From Rhynchosporium graminicola (Eukaryota; Ascomycota; Leotiomycetes; Helotiales; Ploettnerulaceae): a stretch of 64,000 nucleotides of DNA. The notes beneath the pieces were generated by a model, which did not search any database, was not told where the DNA came from, and saw only the letters and a list, made by a program, of their open reading frames with translations. Shown piece after piece: positions 58,619 through 64,000 of this stretch. A program made the position numbers and the translations under genes. The stretch is from positions 2,089,633 to 2,153,632 of the forward strand of contig FJUW01000004.1 of assembly GCA_900074885.1 (NCBI GenBank). The letters are read 5' to 3'. How positions within the stretch are numbered: the first letter of the stretch is position 1; the number at the start of each line of letters is the position of its first letter.

Positions 58619-60245
58619 CTAAAGTTTGAAATCCCCATTAACCTTCTCCCACCCACCCTTCCCAACTCCACTCCCACCTATCCCCATCCCTTCACCGACC
58701 CCATCCATCGTCCCCTCACCCAGCATCTCATTCTGCATACCCGCCACCTTTTCCGCCAATCCAATTTTCAGCGCTCGACTCCGCTCTGTGCATAGTTCGT
58801 AGATGGTCGATAGATTGAACGTTAGAGCGTGGAAGGAATGCGAGGTTGAGATTAGAGATTCGAGGATTGTGCGAGCCTGTTCACTCGTCAGTCAGTCCAA
58901 TATAGATATATAAATCTGATTAGATACAAGGGGATGGGGAGTGAAGGATTGTGAGGAGGTGGCGGGAAAACGTACCTCGTCCATTCGACCTAGATATAGA
59001 TAGCAGACACCGAGATTCTGTCTCCACATGGCTTTTTCTCCATCATCATCATCGGAACTGTCAATTAGAGTTCTCCATAGCCCGACGGCTTGCGAGAACT
59101 CGCTGTCTGCCATAGCGGCTAGCGCTATTATAACCTCTCTCTCATTGCCTTCTCCACTCCCTATTCCGCTCGCTTCGCCAACGCAAGCCCTTGCAGCGTC
59201 AACATCGCCTACACAGAGCCACAACAGCGCTCTCTGAATCGAGAGACGAGATCCAGGGGACGTGGCCTCGGAGTCGGAGTCGTAGTTGGGCTTCAGTGTT
59301 GACAGGAAGCGTGTCGCGCCTTCGAGATCGTCCATCTCGATTAAGGCGGACGCGACTCTGATGCCTAGTTCTGCGAGGCGGTGCGTCCAGAGCTGGATCT
59401 CTTTTTCTAGTTCTTCTACCCTGCCTTCTTCTTCGCCTTTTTGCTTCTCAGCAGACTTTGACCTTTTCAGTGCAGTTAGAGTAAGTCGTGCCTCTCGCGC
59501 GAGGTCGTAGTAGCCTACGACTCCTCGTCTAGCGTCATTGAACCCCATCCCTTGTAATCGCACAGCTAGAACTCTTAGATCCCAGGCTACGAGATGTTTC
59601 CCAGTTGCTTCGTCTCTGTAGTAAGCGCTGTTTAGGTCTTCTAGCGCTTTTACTTCTTGGGCTGCTAGTGTGGTTTGGTTACATAGTGTTAGACTCGCCA
59701 GACGCGTATACACCAAGTGGAAAATCTGGACGTGGTCGGAGGGAGAGAGTGGCGGATTGGAAGAGGTGAGTAGAGACGCGGCTTTTATAGCAGCGGCTCT
59801 GAAGTGCCCTGTCGATAGTAAGACGTCGAGAGGTGTAGAAGGGTCCACCTGCCCGCCGCTCGCGCGAAACGGTGGCGGGACATCGAGAAGTGTGAGAGGA
59901 TGATACAACTCTGGACGGAGGAGGAAGGAGAAATCTTTGCTTGTTATAGCTGAGGTGGACATGTTGGAGTGGGAAGGTGAGAGAGTTGTTTTGGCTGTAC
60001 GGAACGAAGGCGAGCTTGCCAGAGTCAGGTTTGAGAGGTTGGATCCGGGGCCTGAAGAGGGGAGACGGGGGCTGCGGTGTTGAGAGTGGGTTGGGGAGAG
60101 GTGGAAGGAGGGGTTTCTGTTTATAGTGGGCGTGGATGGTGTGCTTAATGTGTTTGTATTTGTCGTCGGCGACGAGGGGGTGATTGGGGAGCTGGGAGGG
60201 TTAGTAGTGCGTGTTTGTCCTGAGAGGAGGGACGTACTCGGCCAT
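58619..60245 (-). CDS. TRAPPC12-type TPR protein (TRAPP complex subunit)
   Basis: Exons 60238-60245, 58976-60191 and 58619-58876 join to 493 residues. The first coding exon is only eight bases (ATGGCCGA) with a GTACGT donor; this start gives an N-terminus MADSPITPSSPTT with a Ser/Thr/Pro-rich tail before the folded part, as in fungal orthologues. The core has SFLLRPELYHPLTLLDVPPP, CNQTTLAAQEVKALEDLN, TPR-like helices including ALLWLCVGDVDAARAC and QNLGVCYLYLGRMDE, and, after the last splice, ARTILESLISTSHSFHALTF followed by NLSTIYELCTER. The family acts in ER-to-Golgi tethering as part of TRAPP. If the first exon is wrong, translation from Met 59962 would still give a 399-residue core. Confidence 0.82.
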
Positions 60246-61457
60246 GTCTAGGGGTCCGCGGGTTGAACGTCGAGGTAGGGCTGGTTGGTTGTTAGTTACA
60301 AATCATGACGGGTTGAGGATATAAAACTGAGATGTTGGAGGCAGAGCGAGTAGTAAATCACGATATCTAGCGATATCATAAGCAGAGGGTGAAACCAAGA
60401 ACATTTACACATCTCCCAGTTCTTCTTCATACTTCGTCACAGCCAAATAATCTGACATATCTCTGAGTTTTTTGTTGCATATCGTATCTTAAGCGCCAAG
60501 CGCGCAATTTGTCCTCAAAGACAATGAAGCGTTTGTTCAAGCAATCCGCTTGGATCACAGGATGTCATGTCGGTACGTGCACGTGACCGAATAACCGCGA
60601 TTCATCCCTTCCCCTTACCAGAGCGGCAGTCGGGAGAGTCATCCCATGAAATCTTGCACGAAAGATACACAGAGCGACAGCTTTTATAAACAAAGTTTCA
60701 TAAAAAAAAGAATAAAGAATGCTGGTTACTCAACCAGATTCTAAACCTACGGGCCTCAAAGCATCGTAGAATGCCGGGGGAAATGCAAGAAGAACAGAGT
60801 ACTACTGAATGTGAATAGCCTGGGAGCAGAAATCAACGTAGTAAAACGAAACAACTAACCCTTGCCCGACGAGCTATGCCTAGAATGCCTCTTAGGCGTT
60901 GTATTGTCGGATGTTGTTTCCATGGTTGTGAATGGGTGCTGTTTTAGAGATGCTGCTGAGAAGGGTTGGAAGCAAGCGATGCAAGACGTTCCCGAGGCTG
61001 GGCTGAATTATGCACTTACATAAGCTAAACGAGGCTTGCATAAGGTGCCATGGCATAAAGTTCGGCTATGCTTCCGCGTTTAGCCTAGCGTGGTTGCCGA
61101 ACCAAACATTAGAATGGTTGGGACCGCTAATTGAGTCCGCTCTTCAATTATTCTAGAAGTTTCAATTGTGCGAATTTTTGAACTACGCGGGTCACCAGTA
61201 GTGGCCGTTCCGGCTTGTTTTAGGAGGTGTGTTCGTCGATCTGATTTCTTTCCTTCTTCCCTTGTATCTGAATCTGCTTCCGAAACCAACTTTACTGTTA
61301 CGAAATCTACTACACACCTTTAGATACTGGGATTTATGTTCGTCCTTCCCCGCTATCAAGTCTCTCGGTACTAAGGACCATGGAGCAAAGTACTTCCGAC
61401 TTGACTCTCCCGGCGTCAGACGATACAGAGACGAACCACTGTCCGAATTCATGTAAC
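60246..61457. other. Intergenic
   Basis: A tiny minus-strand frame at 60857-60925 encodes 22 residues (METTSDNTTPKRHSRHSSSG) with a possible donor after it. I cannot find a second exon, so it is not called as a gene. The right side is the promoter of the F-box gene; a short ATGTAA (61451-61456) precedes its start. Confidence 0.35.
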
Positions 61458-62855
61458 ATGAAGCAAGTATCTTGCGACTCAATTCTCCCAAGATCAAGAA
61501 ACCCAGAGTAAGTGACTTCGTGATCCTCTATCACGGCGCTTTATAACATCAAGCAAAGACTACCAAACGAGCTCATTGCCCAGATCATAAGCCAGGTATG
61601 AAGTATCCACCATCCAAGTTAATTCTAGAATGTAGCTAACTATATAAAACAGGCCGAGCTCAAAACCGATCTTGCCAGTTGGTGTTTAGTCTCTCGGGCT
61701 GGTCGATCTTTTGCAACCCCTTATTTGTATCGAGAGTTTTGGACAGCAAAAGCCGGCCAGAACGTCTCTGTCCGCGATGTTATCACGAGTCTTGAAGGGT
61801 TTCTAAATCTTTCGAAATTTCAATCGGAGAAAGTTAGAAGCTTCGAGGCTCGGTATATTACAGGGCGCAGTAACATCGAGATGTTTGACATGTTCAAAAT
61901 GTTCTGGAAATGTTTCAATGTAGCCACTCGGCTTGAGAGCTTTGTGTAAGTTTTCAGTACTTCCACTGTTTCATCGAATGTTCGGTCAACTGACTGGTAT
62001 AGAATGAGCTGTCCTCTCCCTCCATATCCGAGCTTCATCGCACCCATACTTCAACTGGAAACGCTTGCCAGCTTCACCATCTACTTCCCCTCAATCAAGT
62101 CTCATCTTCACGAGTATCGTGAGAACGCTAAGCTCGAGAGGGAACTGTTGCAGCTCAACAATTTGAAGTCATTCAAAGTCTACAACGTATGGCTCCCAAG
62201 CTGGGCTACCGCTCGGAGAATCGTTACAGTTCTGAGAAATTCACCGAAGCTGCTCGAATTTGGTATCTCCTTACACGAAGGGCCGGAATTTTTGCAGATA
62301 CCTAGTGAGCTGGTCTTCGCCTCTCAGCCCTCTCCATATCTATTCTTTCATGAAAATCCTGCAGAGCGTCCACGGGGCGACACATGCATATTTAATATGA
62401 TCTTTGAGGAGTTCTGCAATCCGACAGATCCAGTCACTGGTCGGCCTCTTTCCAATAATACCACACAGTCCACACCTAGGTTGAATCTGAAGAGGCTATA
62501 TGTGGGCAACAACTGTTACCTACCGGCCGCCGTTTCCCAGCTGACAAACCTCGAAGTCCTAGAAGAAATGTCGCTTTCTTTCCTCCATCATGACGCAAGG
62601 AGTATCTGGGCTGGCTCGGCCATTCGTATCAACGACGACGTTAGTCTCTCGGATATCGCTCGACTAGCTTCAGGGCTGAAACGCATAAATTTTAGTTGGA
62701 CTGATATTGAAGACCGCGACAATCCGAGTGGTATGACTTTCCCGAGCTCTACCGCTCTCTTGAACCATCTGGATATATTTAGAATGAGAAGATCTGTTCT
62801 CTTGGATTTGGAATACAAGCTGCGGGTCAAGAGCCTGTACACAGGTCAGACCTAG
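61458..62855 (+). CDS. F-box protein
   Basis: Four exons, 61458-61507, 61559-61595, 61653-61945 and 62003-62855, join to 410 residues; the introns are 51, 57 and 57 bp. The F-box spans about 17-58: ELPNELIAQIISQAELKTDL, then ASWCLVSRAGRSFATPYLY and REF, the usual fungal form (LP.EL...I......L.....V.R.....PYLY). The rest is a helical/leucine-rich region with regular hydrophobic spacing (LNNLKSFKVYNVWLPSWA, PRLNLKRLYVGNNCYLPA, NLEVLEEMSLSF) suggesting degenerate leucine-rich repeats. Such proteins are substrate adaptors of SCF ubiquitin ligases; the target is unknown. The first two exons are short but needed to complete the F-box. Confidence 0.75.
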
Positions 62856-64000
62856 AAGGCGTAAATGAGGCTAGTCTTGCGAGATTATGTTCTTTTTTCA
62901 CTTTTGTTTGTAAGTTGTACATAAGGGGACCTCCCCAGAAATTGAAATCAAAATCAAAAGACTATTTCGGAAAACCTCATCATCCTAAAAAGTCGTTTAC
63001 TGAGAATTATTTCGATTGGTACATGGTGTTTGAGATAACTGACAAAAACTCATTTACAATTCCAGATACTTTAGACATAATAGAAATCGATAATTTTGAC
63101 ACTAGCTTTAATAGTCCAGAACTCTGATCTATTACTTCAAGAAGTTGATGGTCTAGAAGCTGACGTTTTGTAAGCTGATCACGATCATGAACGAGACTGT
63201 AAAATATTCACCAACAATTCCTGGAGGAACATGGAATTGTAGGCTCATCATCATCGCGATTGCTAGTTGTTAACCACGACAAGAGACATTGCGATTCCTT
63301 GATACATTTTGTAAACAGATGTTCAATGCTTGGCAGTTTACAGAAGTATCACTTGCTTTGCAACGAGTCTATTATGTAGCGCAATGGTAGTCTGCTGTGA
63401 TTCTGCTTCGCCTAAGACAGACTTCAACATCGCAATACCTGCTGCAGCAACACTGTGGTAGAATACATCAAGCAGGAGGAGAAAGAATCCTGGAAGAGGG
63501 TAAGATGCCGAGCAGTAATGCGCTCGCTCCAAGGGGGTTTGGGAAATAAAACTTTTGTACTTCAACCACGGTCTTCAATGGAATTTGGTAGAGATGTACT
63601 CGACGAGTCGACTACCAGCTTACGCTTGAGCTTCATTGGAACATCCAAACGATACTTGGATCCGACCGCGAGTAAAGAGGGCAATAAATCACTACTGATC
63701 TACACCTTACTATTCGTGGCAGTTCAAGGCACGTCGGATACAAAAAATTGGCACGCGCACGCGGGATTAAATCGACATCATAAGTACAAGTAGATCGGGA
63801 AGTAGGTCCCGTTGTAGAATATTTCACCATTGGCAGATCATAATTAGTAGGTTTATATTTTTCCCCAGGCAAGAATCTGCCAACCTCTTATAACGACCGC
63901 CCTAAACCCTCCGGCATTCTTTGTCAATTTGATGAATACGTTACCCGGCTTCTGCTTTCTGATCAATATTAGAAGAAACTGATCGTGAAACATGCCTCTG
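62856..64000. other. Right-edge region, no supported gene
   Basis: A frame at 62915-63127 (TTG start, 71 codons; KPHHPKKSFTENYFDWYMVF, then ITDKNSFTIPDTLDIIEIDN) has protein-like composition but no Met start, no known family and only short length, and may be the last piece of a relic. The remaining sequence to 64000 has scattered short frames and no recognisable domain. Confidence 0.35.

Noticed and set aside
60857..60925. 22-codon frame METTSDNTTPKRHSRHSSSG..., possible first exon
   Set aside because: No convincing following exon; too short to call.
1..64000. tRNA, rRNA or CRISPR loci
   Set aside because: No cloverleaf with a GGTTCGA-type T-arm, no rRNA-like sequence and no regularly spaced short repeats were seen by eye; a tRNAscan-type run would settle small RNA genes.

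Overview
The window is nuclear DNA from a filamentous ascomycete (Pezizomycotina). Supporting signs are short spliceosomal introns (about 47-210 bp) with GTANGT donors and CTAAC-like branch points, monocistronic genes on both strands, fungal-specific proteins (NST1, RRP3, SSF1, a Kre9/Knh1-like wall protein, a DUF1749/SidJ-like hydrolase), and relics with C-to-T-type decay and transition-rich repeat divergence that resemble repeat-induced point mutation (RIP). A Leotiomycete-like genome is my guess from protein style only; no marker fixes the species.

Layout. 1-10 kb is accessory: a secreted heme-thiolate peroxidase (1773-3251, -), a decayed Ca2+/cation exchanger (6524-7710, +) and a secreted, Ser/Thr- then Cys-rich surface protein (8019-10040, +). 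11.2-12.5 kb holds a mitochondrial-type hydroxyacyl-CoA dehydrogenase interrupted by one in-frame stop. 14.6-17.8 kb is a core ribosome-biogenesis pair, RRP3 and SSF1, transcribed divergently from about 210 bp. 18-25 kb is relic-rich: a broken cupin gene, a 456-bp AT-rich element with imperfect terminal inverted repeats and 10-bp flanking duplications, two RING-finger membrane paralogues (one gutted by deletion), and a cutinase-like fragment. 25.7-38.8 kb is mostly core: a nuclear protein with a SUMO-interacting motif, NST1, a RHO2-type GTPase with a 6-nt micro-exon, mitochondrial ribosomal protein mL40, and a SidJ-like hydrolase. 40.7-52.7 kb is accessory again: a large intronless protein of unknown family, a GNAT acetyltransferase, a Kre9/Knh1-like single-pass wall protein, a phospholipase-D-like fragment next to a perfect 25-bp inverted repeat, a five-part gene of unknown family with an ADP-ribosyltransferase-like C-terminal region, and two transition-diverged tandem repeats. 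52.8-60.2 kb returns to core metabolism and trafficking: galactokinase, acetolactate synthase (ILV2) and a TRAPPC12-type TPR protein. The right end has an F-box gene (61458-62855) and no other confident gene.

The genes do not form one pathway or an operon. The clearest functional coupling is RRP3/SSF1 (small- and large-subunit ribosome assembly). The most unusual items are the Mutator-like miniature element, the unassigned 627-residue protein at 40782, the ART-like gene at 48254-50268 with its repeat-filled intron, and the three or four genes caught in mid-decay. Exon joins were worked out by eye from splice consensus, reading frame and protein-family continuity; no transcript or database evidence was available.
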